Assembly (NCBI GenBank): GCA_035610365.1
Contig: CM069433.1
Location: forward strand, 170,764,882-170,828,881
From: Aquatica leii
Lineage: Eukaryota > Arthropoda > Insecta > Coleoptera > Lampyridae
Length of the DNA stretch: 64,000 nt
Direction of reading: 5' to 3'
In this document: piece after piece, positions 22,801 to 36,086 of the stretch
How positions within the stretch are numbered: the first letter of the stretch is position 1
Layout of the letters: each line of letters opens with the position of its first letter
Translations under genes and position numbers: made by a program
The notes under the pieces: generated by a model
Database searches by the model: none
The model's input: only the letters and a program-made list of their open reading frames with translations
Told to the model about the DNA's origin: nothing

Positions 22801-24038
22801 AGAGCCGTATATGGTGGTTGTGCACGTCTTCTCAGTTCGGTTGAATTTGTCAAGAACTTGAGCCTTATGTACGATGTTTTATGCGAATTAAGTGAATTAT
22901 CCCTCGAACTGCAAAAACGTGACATTTCGATCATTGAGGCACATCATAATATTAATATTCAGATCTCGGTTTTCGAGGCGAGAGTGAACGAACCTGGAGG
23001 TTTCAAATCTGAAGCTCTGAATGCTGCTGGGGAATCAAAATTTGCAGGAGTCACTTTGCATGAGAGTGGTGGTCGAAACAGAGGTGCTCCAACTGTGATA
23101 CCTCGCGCTCAGTTCTATCGAAGCCTGCAAAACAATTTGAGAAAAAGAATGTTTACGGTGAGATCTTCACATGTAGGTCGTAGTGCTGTTGATTCACAAG
23201 TAGATGAAAGTGCCTATGAACTGCTTGTGGAACAAATCAAGGTACTGTTTCCGATTTACCGGAATGATAATATCGGTATTCTTTATGGAGAGAATGAAGT
23301 TGTTGCTTTTTGTGACCGTTTTCGATTGAATAACGAAGGTGTTGTGAAGAGCTTCCGAAAGTACAAGCAAAGCAAAGGGAAAGTGATCGGTGCTGAACTT
23401 AATGACTTGCTGATGTGTATCAAGTGCATTCCAATATCAAGTGCTGAATGCGAACGAGCTTTCAGCGCAATGAACTTGATAATTACTGACTTAAGATCTT
23501 CACTGGGAATCGAAAGAGTGTCTAACCTTGTGTTCATCTTGCTAAATGGACCACCACTGAGTTTGTTTAATCCCTCACGTTATGTTCGTTTATGGCTTGC
23601 AAAAGGCAACCATGCTGCTACTGATATTAACAGTGTTGTACGTAAAGATGAAACCTACGCATCTGATAAACTAGTGGTGTGGAAATTGTTCGATTAACAT
23701 TCACTGAAATGATACTACGCTTGAATTTTATATTCGTATTAATTAGACTTTCATGGTGAACATTTCTCATTGTAAATAAAGATGTTATCAAACAATATTT
23801 TGTTGTAGTATATTGTTATATTATTGTTATTATTATTGTATTAGTATTAGTATTGTTGTATAAGATTGTTATAACCGATCAATTGACATATTTAATTAAT
23901 CAAAATCGCAATTTAAATGCGCCCACGGCAATTTAATAAAAAATGCCCTATTTTGCGCCACTTGCCTTTCCACCCTTAAAAAGTACCCTTTTGTTCAAAA
24001 TGCGAACCGGCCCAATTTAATTTACACTTTCCACATTG
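19841..24038 (+). mobile_element. hAT transposon, KIAA1586-related, nearly full length
   Basis: The left end begins CAGTGCAGAAAGTGT and the right end, read on the other strand, begins CAATGTGGAAAGTGT. Both ends carry a GGTTCGC motif further in. The flanks hold imperfect copies of CATAGAAC (CATAGACC on the left, CATAGAAC on the right), consistent with the 8-bp duplication of hAT elements. The 4.2-kb body encodes a hAT transposase with at least one intron. Ends are readable, but the gene is broken. Confidence 0.83.
20481..23697 (+). pseudogene. hAT transposase resembling KIAA1586-type proteins, broken
   Basis: The N-terminal part (20481-20807) is serine-, asparagine- and lysine-rich. The segment 21174-21970 has a TTF-like cysteine region (LGCSHCREV, then HVNSKSHQ). 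The core continues in another frame (21935-22165) with DMGTILHSK and ILDESTLLS. Then 22307-22645 has CDGASVMLGRIKGV and WHCSAHRLEL. A GT-AG intron lies at 22646-22765, and exon AAATCCGAA continues the frame from CACTGCAAG. A frame shift near 22810 precedes 22858-23697, which ends in the hAT dimerisation region (IPISSAECERAFSAMN). This fits the hAT group related to vertebrate KIAA1586. At least three frame breaks make it inactive. Confidence 0.8.
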
Positions 24039-26939
24039 CATAGAACGTATGTGTTTTACAAAGCGACTTTCAATACTACTCAATATGTATGGTAATGGTA
24101 AATTGGTAATAAAACAGTAATACAGTATGCTGATTCAGTTTCTAGAACTAGAAATGGAACATTATTGTTAATAACCATATTGGGAAATAATAAAGCGTAA
24201 TATTATTTCGTTGTTAAACAATAGCTACTAAACACACATATTATTAATCTACATCAGTCTTCTCTTTTATTTTTCTTCTTGGTCCGAGCCGTGAGTATAA
24301 GTCGGACCCGGCCCGATGTAATAAGAATATCAATGAATCCGCGTGCAAATAAATACAATAAATTATCACATTCGTAGTTAGAGTAACGAAAAACGAAGTA
24401 AAAAAAATATAAAGTATAAAAATTACACGTTAAACAAACTACAAAGGTCATACAACTTTATCGTCAAAAATTAAATAAAAAAATGCTTGCATTAACATCT
24501 TATCTGAATACGAGCAATTTTTGGTTTTAGAATGTCAGTGCAATAGATATGTAGGTATTTCAGAAGTTTACAAACATTTTATATCTTGTGAAATCGACAT
24601 TCTCCTTAGCTTCCTTTTCTATTTGTGATAATATTTTACTTATTTACTTTAACTTTTTTTTAAATGTGATTAACAAGTACTTGTGTTAGAAGTTTAATAA
24701 TCGGTCAACTAATAAATTTTAACAAAGGTTATAAATTTTATTTATCTAAACTTTTATAAAATGATCCATGAAATCGTTTGAGAAAAACAAAGAATAGGAA
24801 AGCCAAGGCACTTTTTGAAATAAATTATTGATAGTACAAAATCTTGTTTATTTTCATAGTAATTCTTTTTTATGCAATAAAACTGTACACACTGGCATAA
24901 GCATCTATGAATATCTTGGGTGAATAAGTTTACTAGTGTGAAGGCGTTGCAAAAAGTTAAAAAGGAATGCAAGGTTCTTGTTACTGTCATACAACATATG
25001 CTTGAATATTTAGGTCACATTATCGAAATTAGTTAATATATGGTCTCTTGCAACTCATCTATTGACAACGTAAAGTTTGTTGCAAATACATAATAACTGT
25101 TATAAGGTGATAATTTTCAAAACAAATTATTAATTGATTCGGGAAGAAAGATTTACATACTTACTTGTCACAGACCACTTTATTATACAAATACCAGCAA
25201 CGGACATATAAAGTCTTTCAAGGTGTAAGAATATTCATTATGATGTTAACAACAACAACTTGTTTATGTAAACGTAATAACATTTAAAATTCGTGCAAAA
25301 GCATAAATAAACATACGTTGCTGCCATCATACAGATTAAAAAATGAATTGCACTGCTTAACAAAGAAAACCGTTATCGATTCCTAATCGATTATCTTGGT
25401 TGCAATTTTTTAATTATTTTGTATTATTAGTAGTAATTAAAACGATTAATTATACTCATACACATGTACATAGTGCATTTGCATTAATTTATATAGCAAT
25501 GATGTAATGTGTTTCCATTAAAAGTTCAACACATTACGTTGATGTTAATGCTCGTTTTATGTGTGCATTTTAAGTATATATTTCTCAATCTGATTTATTT
25601 TGAACAAATTTTTCTGAAATACAGATTTTGTTTTAAGTTTGCGAAAGTCTGTTTGCTCATGCTCCCTCTTTAACATGAAATTTTACTATTACCTTATATT
25701 GATTATGAAAACACGGAAGAACTTGACATATATATTAAGTTTAGAACAAATGGTGATGTTACATATCATATGTACAAAGATGAAATAGAAAGAAAACACT
25801 TGATTTTTAAGGCTACTTACAATTGGCCAAATCTTAGATTAGTTCGTCATAAATAATTTTCATTGCTAAGTGATATTCCATTAAAAGTAGGATTTTGATG
25901 TACTCATGAATTTTTAAATAATAATTTTTGTATGGTTTAGGATGATTTGTCTCATAATCTACACCTCTAGAAAGGACAAACTTTATGAATATTTTCGTGC
26001 ATCTTTAATACTGGGTGATTCAACCACATATAGTCACTAGCTCAATTATTAGACGCACCCGGTATTATTTCTTAAATTAGTATTTTGACTTTTTTGAAAT
26101 AATCATTGTTACATCAATTGAAACGCACATTGGTACATTTTTTAGAAAAATTTGAAAGGTTTTAGTTAAATCAGTAAATGAAAGTTGTATTTTAAAAGTT
26201 GCTGTTTAGTATATAGAGATTCAATAAGTTGAATTTTTATTTTTGAATTCCCCCCAATAAACAAACAATTAAACGTTTTTTTTCGAGTTTATTGGGTTTT
26301 TTCTTGTTACCTTGTGTGCCCTTTTTATAAAAATGTAAGAACCTGTTTTACAAGCTCTTTGTATATAAGTTTAACTTTATTTGTTGCCTAAGCTTACAAA
26401 TTGGTTCGTGCTTTACAATTACTACCTTACATTCTATTTACATTCTATTTACCTTTTTTTTTTAAATACATTTCATTATTCTATTTAGTTTTCTTTTTAT
26501 AAGAACGTTTCTTTAGCACAGCTTTTATAGATGCGGACAAGTAAGTATTTTTGGGCCTTGTAATTTCCAAAATTAATTTAAAATGACATTTTCTTTTCCC
26601 AGATGTCGCTCTCTAAAATAACTAAAATATTCTGGTTGTGCAACAAAAAATTTTGGGTATAACCCTGCCATCTATTGAGTTGACTTAAAAGAGTTGACTA
26701 GTGGCTTATGCCCTTCTTACACAACTGAATAATAAAGAAATTTCATTTTTTGTAGAATGTGGCTTATGTCCCTTGTTACCGCAAGCGTTCAGTTATCTTA
26801 ATTTGTTGTTTTTATTTGTTGCAAGATTAGGTTAAGTAAATAAAACAAAACAGTTAATCAGAAAGATTTAAAATTTATTTATTTTTTGTAAAATCGTGAA
26901 AAAGTTACTCTGTTAATACATGCTCGCACTGTTTGTTAC
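24039..26939. other. AT-rich intergenic stretch
   Basis: No coding region was recognised. A short GC-rich relic sits at about 24275-24325. Two related blocks reading GTGGCTTATGCCC and GTGGCTTATGTCCC lie near 26700 and 26760 and are probably transposon relics. Confidence 0.5.
26007..26066. repeat. Short MITE-like unit with inverted ends
   Basis: About 60 bp begin AATACTGGGTG and end CACCCGGTATT, nearly exact complements. It is too short to classify. Confidence 0.4.
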
Positions 26940-27335
26940 CAGTGCCGGATTAACAATTAAGCAGAGTAGTCTACTGTCTAGAAGCCCCGCATTGGCTAGG
27001 GACTCCGCGCGCGCACAAACAAATTGAAAATGTTTCATAGAGTGAAAATTTAATTGGAAAATTTATATCCGTATAATGACAATAGATATTGCATTATTAC
27101 TTTTGTTACAAGCTTTAGGTTTTACGAACCTTGCACGGCCAACTCACACACTCGGAGGTAGGGGAGGTTCACAGGAAGTATGCTTAAGGGCGCCAGAGCT
27201 GATCCAAGATAACACTTCTGCCTCGCTCACGACAGACGGTCCAAACTTGTAACTCAATTGGAGGTTCGTAATCCTTATTACTCTGATGGTCGAGTAGCCA
27301 AAGTCTGTTACTAGGTAACGACGATCAAAAGACAA
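26940..27335. other. hAT-like terminus and adjoining GC-rich segment
   Basis: CAGTGCCGGATTAA at 26940 looks like a hAT end. The opposite end was not found. At about 27130-27335 a GC-richer segment holds a 63-codon minus-strand frame without recognised domains. It may belong to the decayed hAT at 28440-29640 or be unrelated. Confidence 0.4.
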
Positions 27336-27499
27336 AGGTATGTTGCCATAAAAGAAAGAGTAACCAATATAACAACTTTAATTTAGTAACGTCGATGATT
27401 ATCACAAATGTATCGAATTTTCAGTACATGAATGCCAGCCGTATCGGCAACACACAATACATAGTTAAGTTAAGTTGAAGCGAACAGCGAAGAATAGTT

Positions 27500-27830
27500 C
27501 GTAGTAAATATTGTTTGTACACAGTATGCGAAACACACAAACTAATTAATAATATTACCTTAATGGTAATAGAACAAGGATAGCACTTACGGAATTACCA
27601 TTAAAATGTCGTAATGAATATTGATTGTACGCAGCATGCGAAACACAAAAAAAATAATTAATGATACGACCTTACTGATAATAAAACAGTGATAATAATT
27701 ACTGAATGAATACTAAACTTTCGTAATAATTATTGGTTGTACACAGCATGCGAAAAATACAAAATAACTAATGATACTACCTTAATGGTAATAAAACAAT
27801 ACTTGAGAATACTTTACGATCGTAATAAAA
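27500..27830. repeat. Three diverged tandem repeats of about 110 bp
   Basis: Units start near 27500, 27610 and 27722, each with CGTARTRAATATTG-like sequence. Each continues with GTACRCAGNATGCGAAA, then TACCTTANTGGTAATA. The last unit ends near 27830. No open frame spans them. This looks like minisatellite-type DNA or the repeat block of a larger element. Confidence 0.75.
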
Positions 27831-28439
27831 TTATAATTTTTCCTTGTAGATTTTAAATTACGACAAGAATACCCATATTTCGGAGGTAGCACATGGCGCC
27901 TGCGTGGATTAAATTAGTTAAATAAGAAGACTTCTATTACCCATCGTGTCCCAACACGTGGATGTTTTGAGAAAACGATTTTTAATTCACCCAGACATAG
28001 GTTATAACATGAACGATGTTAAAGTCAAAATGCCCGTATCTCACCGGATATCGTCTACTCAATACGAAGAGACCAACGAGCCCGATAGATGGCGTCGAGA
28101 AATAGAAAAGTAATTTTTAATTAAACCAATATACAGGGTAGTGCATTATTTAAATTTATGCACGTAACACTTTTTTTGACACATTGCGTGTGATTTTTCT
28201 GCTGCAAGCCGACAATACGACGATAGCAAAAGATTTTTTTCTCAATCTACGTTTTTGCAAAAACATATAAGTGGTGGTAAAATTAAAAGAAAATGGCTTA
28301 TGTATTCTTTATGTGCTGGGAAAATATACTGCAATCGCAATTTGAGACTGTACTTGCTGATTGGAAAAATTCGTCGCAAAGAATTCAGTTCCATGAGAAT
28401 AATGCAACGCACCGATAATGTGTACAAACACTGATTAGC

Positions 28440-29640
28440 TTTTCGTGGTAATGATGAAATTCTTGGTGCTCAACATAATAGCAATTGTTTGGAAATTTTG
28501 GAATTTAGCTAAATATGGTAATGTGGGGAAAGAAAGACAATCATATTTGTCTTCAACGATTTGCGAGAAATATTGCGAAGTAAGGTTTTCAAATTTATTG
28601 TTAATGAAGTTATTGAAGCCAAATATTTCACAATAAGCGTTGATTCGACACCAGACATATCTCATACTGATCAGTTGACTGTAGTGCTGAGATACGTTAC
28701 GTGAAAACGTAGAAGTAGCAGAACGTTTTCTTACATTTATTCTTATTCCTATAGTAAGTGACAAAAGAAAAAACTAGCCGCTACAATTTTCAATACCAAT
28801 ATAACATTGATATAAAAAATGCGAGAAGCCAGTCTTACGATAATGCGTAATAATAATATGTCTAGTTGTTACAATGGTTTACAGGTGAATATTAAGAAAA
28901 TAAATTATCTGGCACACTACTTCCATGTGCAGTGCACTCTCTAAATTTGTTTAGAGTACGTGCTGCGGAGATCTGCGTTGAAACGATCTCATTTTTTGGA
29001 TTCGTACAGGCACTATACAACTTGTTTTCGGCGTCAATTCATCTCTGAGCAACTATGCAGAAACATCTGGAAAAAGGTTTAGTTCTGAAAAAAGTGTCAG
29101 ACACAAAGTAGTGTGCAAGAGCCGATGCGACAAACGCTTTGTCAAAAGTTTACAACAGTTTCCAGAAAGATTTTGCAATCTATTACTGACGTTGAGACTC
29201 AGACATCGCAAGCGATTCACGAGGAGCTCGGAAAAAAAGAACATGCCGTAAAAGCAATCTTTTCGGCTGTCATACTGGATCGAATCAATGGTGTTAGTAT
29301 ATGTTTACAGAAACCTATTTACTTCGTACGGCAGTCGATTTTTTTTGCTATCTCAGCGAGAATTATTTGACAATTACAAGATGAAGGCAAACGAAAAAAA
29401 CCAAAACCCAGTACTGTGATAAAAATCAAAGTGTGCGAAGAAGAAAAAGACATCACGATGACGGATCTGCAGAAGAAGTTCTGTCGCAGCGACTAGAAGC
29501 TTATCGGGAAATTAATTCTCTGTTTGGATTTCTAACAGATTTGATGACCAAACCAACGATGAAATTAAAGATGGTGCAGTTCAAGTACTTCATCTAACAA
29601 TTAAAAGATGCGAAGATTGCGGGGAAAGATAAAATTGTAA
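28440..29640 (+). pseudogene. Strongly decayed ZMYM-type hAT transposase
   Basis: Across three frames the plus strand gives GKERQSYLSSTICEKY, then EAKYFTISVDSTPDISHTDQ, then ARSQSYDNA and later SLFGFLTDL. These are landmarks of ZMYM/THAP0-related hAT transposases: the catalytic D in SVDSTPD, the RGQSYDNASNM block and part of the C-terminal region. Many stops and shifts separate them, so this is an old copy. The N-terminal part and the dimerisation tail are missing or unrecognisable. Confidence 0.65.
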
Positions 29641-31843
29641 TTAAAACTAATAAAAAACTGTCTTTGTTCCTCAATGTTTTAGGACCGTTTAAATTAATTA
29701 TTGATAATGGCGATTGAAAATTATGTATTAAAAAAGATTAACTTTGAAGATGTTATGCACGATTTCGTATCCAAAAAAGTTAGAAAAATTAATATTTAAA
29801 AACAGTTAGATTAACTCGTACGTAATTCCGTTTCTACGAGATTTATTAAATAATTTAACACCCGAATAGGATAAAATTTGTTTTATATAGTTGTGAAAAC
29901 TGCATTAGAGTATTCTAGTGATGAAGAGTCCAAATCGGACGAAACAGCTGTCCATTGGTGTCTAATGATGGTTTCTGCAAATACATAAACAATTTTTTGC
30001 ATTTGCGTAGTATAGTTAGAAATATTTTGCCGCGTATAATTCAAAAACATTTTTTGAAATTCGCGGTTTTAATATTTACTATCTAAATAACAACTTCACA
30101 GTGGATTACAAGATGGTGTTTAGCCTCAGATTTATTACTTAATGTACTTGACAAAGCTATTTTGTTTCGTGTATTGTTTTTTATAGTATTTAACAAGAAT
30201 AAAATTAAAACATCCGCGTCTCATTTTACTCGCATCGCTTCATAAACTTGAAAAGGGCTACTAATATAAAATCTTTCGCGGTTATTTTGTTTATGATTAT
30301 AAGCGACTTTTGGCTTAAACCGCGTCGTAGTTAAACACCCAGCCTTTTTAGGCTTAGTCCTAGTTTCTCCTTGAGAGCCAAAACAAGAAGTAGAACTTGG
30401 CCTTTGCCGTATTGTCGTTCGTGAACCCAAACAAACTGACGTTTTCCAAGACATTGCAGCTTGCATCTTCAGAGTGGTAAATGTCACAATGGTGCATAAC
30501 GCGCCAAAATAATACAAAACTACCAACTTAAAACAAGGCGGCATGCACTACCTACAGTTTGTCTCTCCTGACGAATTGACCGTATCTGATTTATAAATTA
30601 CAAATAGCTTTACTAATCTTAACTTTTAACTTAACGTTAAATACAGTAATTAAATGAAATTAAATCACAAATAGCCTTCATAGATCTTTACTACTTTATA
30701 CAGAAGTACAATGGTTATATCGGGGTAAGATTTGAGAACTGACCACTGTCAGGATTTTGGTGTAGCCTTAGACAAAACTATTTCTGTTCTTCTATCTGTC
30801 AGCTTTTGCAAAACTGGGTTATCATTGTACGTAACCACTAAAACGAAATATCAAAATCGTTTGAATGCGAAACCATATACGGGGCTCTAACTCTCTTGTA
30901 TAAAACCGAACTCAATATCACACATCACATTAACATGCTAACACTTTTGTAACAATTAACAATAAAGAACTGTTTTCATAATTTTAACTAAAATTTACCA
31001 ACTATTTTCTTAAAAGTCTCGATAACGTTTATTTAGTTAATTAATTAGTTGAAAAAATATACTAAAGGTCCGCCAAGCTAACTTTAATTTGTGATGGCTC
31101 CAGGTCTAAAAAAAGTTTCAGAATCGCCGCTCTAAAATATCAAAAATATTGTTTGTAATTTTACAATTAGTTTATATGCTAGCTCTAATTACTTGTTGTA
31201 GTTACGATTGTTCAATTATATTGTGTTTTTTATTAAATGCAGTGGTCTGAGGAAGTGGACACATTGGTTCACGAAACGTCGCTTCAAAAAACACATTAGT
31301 TAGATACTAGAAGGATTTACCGAATTTCTGATTCTCTACTTGGGAGGTTTATTATTTCTCGTCAATAAAACATTGAGTTTAGGTACTTGGTTATAGGAAA
31401 GAGTTCTTAACATAGTTTATAGTGCCCTGCATTATATATGGGCTAAGAGTCAGCGTGATATAAAATACTAAGTAAATAGATTAAGCTTAATAATTGATAG
31501 ACATTTTGGCGCTGTAATGTTTTCAGTGTTTATTCTTGCCAAAAACAGTCAGTTGTTTGTTTATGCAAATTTAAAATAAAGCTCAAAATTTGTATTACGT
31601 TCATATGTGAGTACAGATACGGGCTAAGTTAAGTATTATTATCCACTATTGAAAAATAATTTTAAAAAGTATTTTCATAAATTTATTTTCATTTTTATAT
31701 TTTACAAGTATGTACAAGCCATAAGCCATACAAATATTTTTTCATTGAGGTACATAACATAATTATAAACTGATAGAAAACAGAAATATAGGTATTCTAA
31801 TAGTATTACAACTCAAAATTTTTGTATTTTAGTTTCAAATGTA
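29641..31843. other. AT-rich stretch with one GC-richer islet
   Basis: No element or gene was recognised. A 107-codon minus-strand frame (30221-30544) crosses a GC-richer islet at about 30300-30545, but has no domain I know and no support as an exon. Confidence 0.5.
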
Positions 31844-34212
31844 GGAGAAGTGCGCCTACGTTGGACCCCCTAAGGAAATATAATTATAACTATTTTAGTT
31901 TTGCAATTATTATTTTGTTTTTTATGAAAATATATGCTTAGTTCGATGTTTATTATAATACACAATAAACTGTTGATCAATCAATTTCCTATTTAATAGC
32001 AGTATATTTTTAAAAAATAACCAAATGGTCCATCATTGGCATATATGTGCCCATGTTGGCCCCCTTTAAAATAAATTAATAAAAGTGTCTTTAAACAGTT
32101 TTATTTGACAAAATATATGAACAACTAACAGAACAAAATAGAACAAACTAACATAATAACATATTATATACATGGTTCACAAGTAAAAGATTTTCAACGC
32201 GGGGTAACGCCGGCGCATTCATTGTGGCACCACAACTTGCATATTTGGCATCGAATGCAAGTTTTTCTTGCACGTGAGCTCGAGTACAATTCCTTACAGT
32301 AAAGGCAACTAGCATCATCATCATCGTCTGAGTGCTTCAAAATGACTTCGTCTTCATCAGAAGAGTCATTGTCAATCACAATTCGTCGTTTAACTGACCT
32401 GACTTGTTGCTTCGTCACCTTCATTTTCTTTTAAATAACTTTCTCTTTAAGTTCTTGAATTTCTGGTGTTGAATTCAAATGACCTATTTTTCCACGTCTT
32501 CTGCCTTTTTGTTTATCAGCGCTAATGGCTACAACTCGACGAGAAGGTAAAATTTCTGAACTGAGAACTGAGAATGAAGACGAGTTAAGACCAGATTTAG
32601 ATTGCTTTTGCATCTCTAATTCCATTTGGTTTTCGTCTTCAGCCTCGGGAATCGGCCTATCCGTAGCTAAAGCTGGTGCAAACTCCCAGTCCTCATAGAT
32701 ATGAGAATTGAAAGGATGGATGCCAGTCTTTTTGAAGGAATTTATTGCATTTGTTGGTACAGCACTCTTCAAATAAGCTTTATTGAAAAGACCTGCTATT
32801 TTGAATTGGGCCATTCTTGGATTTTGACGAAGCCATAATTGTATTTCTTGGTCGAAATATGTATGAAGAGGACGGAAAAATCCAACGTCCAATGGTTGAA
32901 CGTGATGAGAACAGTGTGCAGGGAAGCAAAACACAACAACACCATTTTCTCTAGCAAATTGTAGGAATTCAATTGTCTTATAGCTACTGTGCCCATCTAG
33001 GAGTAATAGAACCTTATTCTCATTTGAAACCTTCAAAGATCTAACAAAATGCTTAAGCCATTTACAAAAAATTTCACTGGGCATCGAGCCTTTTTCTTGT
33101 GGGAATGCTATGCTACCAGCGGTAGCATCGTTCATCAGCTCCTCGTTTATCCTTTGGTGAGGGTAAATAAGAGCAGAAGGGACGTAGTTTCTTATGGCAC
33201 TCATTGCACATGCTACGGTTACGTGCTGCCCGCGCTCTGCACTACTAAGTGCACCAACTTGCTTACGGCCTTTTGCTGCATAAATTTTTTGGCATGTCTT
33301 TTGAACCGTAGTCAAAGTTGACTCGTCCATATTATAAATATTTTTGGTGAGAAAATTGTACTTCTGTAGTGCCTTGAAATAGGCTTCAATATTAGCCTAC
33401 TTTCTGGGCTACGAAAAGATATTTGCACTTTAGGAATCCTTTAATCCATTTCCAACCTGCCATTGTTGCTTCTCGATTAAACCCATGATTCTGCCGCAAA
33501 TCTTGAAAATTAGTTCAAAAAAACGTGTTTCCATCTCAATAATATACACTGCAATCTCCTCTTCCATGGCTTTAGAGAAAGTTGCTCTTCGTCCTTCCAA
33601 ATCACCGTTGGAAGCGTCCTGTTTATCCAAACCCCTTCGCAAAGTTGTTTTGGGAACCTTGAAGGTCTTGGCAGCCAACTTATAGCCCATATTGTGGTTT
33701 TTCACGCTCTGAATAGCTTGTTGCATGTCATGCTCATCCCACTGTTGTCTTTTTTCGGATGCCATTTCTATAAATAAAAAAGAAAAGTAAATTGAGGTAA
33801 AATTATTTCATTGTCCATGAAGGACTCCCTGGTCCATCATAGGATACATTGCACAAATCAGATATAAATCCCAAACTTTTTTGTTCTTTCGAATAATCTC
33901 AATTGTTGCTCGACAATTAACATACAATAGTTCCTTCAAGCTGCAGTAACAAAAGCAGATTATAGTTGAACGTAAAACAAAATATATCTAACATCATGCC
34001 AAGCTATTTTCTTACATCGATAGTTACTATTTTTTTAAATTATTTATGTAGTTAAACAGAAACTGCACATGTTCACGTAAGCACTTGTAAACAACTACTT
34101 GGGATTTCCAATCAACCTAACCAATATGTTGGTAGTGTATTATGCGCGGTATATTTGAAAATGCAGCTAGTGGTCCATCATTGGCGAGGGTCCATCATAG
34201 GCACATTTCCCC
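31844..34212 (-). mobile_element. Pogo-type DNA transposon, well preserved, TA target duplication
   Basis: The left end reads GGAGAAGTGCGCCTACGTTGG. The right end, on the other strand, reads GGGGAAATGTGCCTATGATGG. Each is preceded by TA, the target duplication of this superfamily. The unit GGTCCATCAT occurs twice at the right end as a subterminal repeat. The element is 2,369 bp and holds one transposase gene with few breaks. It is clearly younger than the pogo element at 4191-6695. Confidence 0.88.
32194..33765 (-). pseudogene. Pogo-type transposase with C-terminal cysteine finger, about two breaks
   Basis: The N-terminal part (33430-33765) is a psq-type helix-turn-helix, with YKLAAKTFKVPKTTLRRG. 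The DDE domain (32431-33330) carries NMDEST, LLLLDGHSSYK and HHVQPLDVGF, giving D, D and D with 35 residues between the last two. The last part (32194-32424) is acidic, then has CLYC, CIRCQICKLWCHNEC, a PHD-like finger. The N-terminal and DDE parts are out of frame across 33330-33430. One in-frame TAA (32431-32433) separates the DDE domain from the finger; the frame reopens at once. A working relative would cut and paste itself at TA sites. A domesticated host gene is unlikely, because the terminal repeats are intact. Confidence 0.85.
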
Positions 34213-35910
34213 TAATATATGATACAAAGGTACAAGAAATAAAAAAATATTAAAAAATATATTTAGGTGTTGTTATTAATATTTTAGCTAAGTTAATTGA
34301 GCTTTCCGTGCTTTAATTTTTGCAAATTGTTTAATTAAATCTTCAGTGTCTAATTCTTTTAGCTGGTCCGTTTCTATTGAAATGATAGCAAGATTACTTA
34401 GTCGGTATTGTCCCATAGTCGATCTTAAATAATTTTTTATTATTTTGAGTTTTGAAAAAGACCTTTTCATCAAAGTTTGCAATTCTTTAACAAGTTCCAC
34501 GGCAGTTATGTCTCGTTCATTTCGAGTTTTGTCGTTACTAAATTTTCAACTTTTTGACATAATTCTAATTGTTCGTATTCAGAATAATTTTAAAATTTAT
34601 CAATATTCCATAAAAACGCAAAATTGTTAGAATAAGAAGAAAGTAATTGGAATCTCTCATCCACTGATGTTATGATTACATCTAGAGCATTAAAAAAACA
34701 ATCAACTTTGAACTTTAAAGTTTCGTCGTGGATCGGTTCATCGTCACATTCATAATCAAAATGTTTTTTTATTTTTGTTTTTATTTTTTTTAGGTTCTAT
34801 GTCTAAGCTGGATGCTATTTCTTTAGCATCAATCAATAAATCACTAAAACCTTTATCGGAGCGATAAGCTTTCAAAAAACCATTCAAATTATTTAAATGA
34901 TTACAACACTGAGCAACATCAAAGTTCGGTTTTTGAATAATTTTACTAACAATGTTAACTTTAGTTAAAATATTATACCACAATACAAGAATGCAAATGA
35001 ACTCAAAATTTTGCAATTTTTTTCCAGCCGATGCAGCCAAATTTTTTACGTTATTTTCAAAGTTTCCTTCGCTTATTTGAAACAGAGCATCATAAACCTC
35101 CCCAAGTTGATACCTTAAAGGAGTTATTGCATCTATTCTACCATCCGATAAAGGTTTTAAAGTTAAATTTGTTAAATTAGATAAATTAGATTTCAGAATT
35201 GCCCAGCATTTAGTAGAATCTAAAAAAAATACAAACAGTTCTTGAACTAAAGAAAAAAATTGATGCTAAAAGTATTCGATTTTGCGGCATCATTGACGAC
35301 TAAATTTAGGGTATGATTGCAACAAGGAACAAAGAAAGCTTGCGGGTTGAAATCCAATTTTTTTTTGTAGACCGTTATGTCTACCACGCATATTTGCCCC
35401 ATTGTCGTAACCCTGACCAGTGGCGTATTTAACGGGCGTGCGAGTCGTGCGGCGCACGAGTAGGCCCTCGCAAAACTAGGCCCTCAGCCCTCCAAAAAAT
35501 AAAATTAATGATAATAAATTATACATAATATATAAGAGACAACAAATAAGAGGCAATAAAATTAACACTGCTCACTACAACAAATTGATCCAAGAAGGCT
35601 ATCAACATAAAAAATGCCGTAGAATTATAATATAAGTAATAAATATAACTTACCTTCCGCAAAAATTCATCTTGATTCGACAAAATAAAACACCAGACCT
35701 CAAAAATGTATAAAACGCCAACGCGTTCCGATAAGATTTCGTAGACGTGTCAAAGTTATATATAAAGAATATATTATACATTCACATTGATGTCATTAAG
35801 GTAGTTACGTTGAAAATAGCGTCTTTTTTTAGAAAATAATTGTTGCGAGATCCGAAGACGTAATGGGTTCTTAATTTATTTTGTTGCTACTACACTACTT
35901 GTACCGTACC

Positions 35911-35939
35911 ATATTATTATTATTATTATTATTATTATA
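35911..35939. repeat. ATT trinucleotide microsatellite
   Basis: About nine ATT units in the 5' non-coding part of the inner hAT element. Confidence 0.85.
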
Positions 35940-36086
35940 AATTAATTAAAAACGGTGTTTGGACATTACATTTGTGCTCGTGTTGTCGACTTGTCGTGGT
36001 GTATGTTCTTCTTCTGTGTCCTTATATCCTTTTACTGTCGGAGTGGTGTATGTTAAGTTGTTAAAATTAGTGAAATCAATAAAATC

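Noticed and set aside
27500-27830. Regular repeats considered as a CRISPR-like array
   Set aside because: Units are ~110 bp, diverged throughout and without repeat-spacer alternation, and the DNA is eukaryotic.
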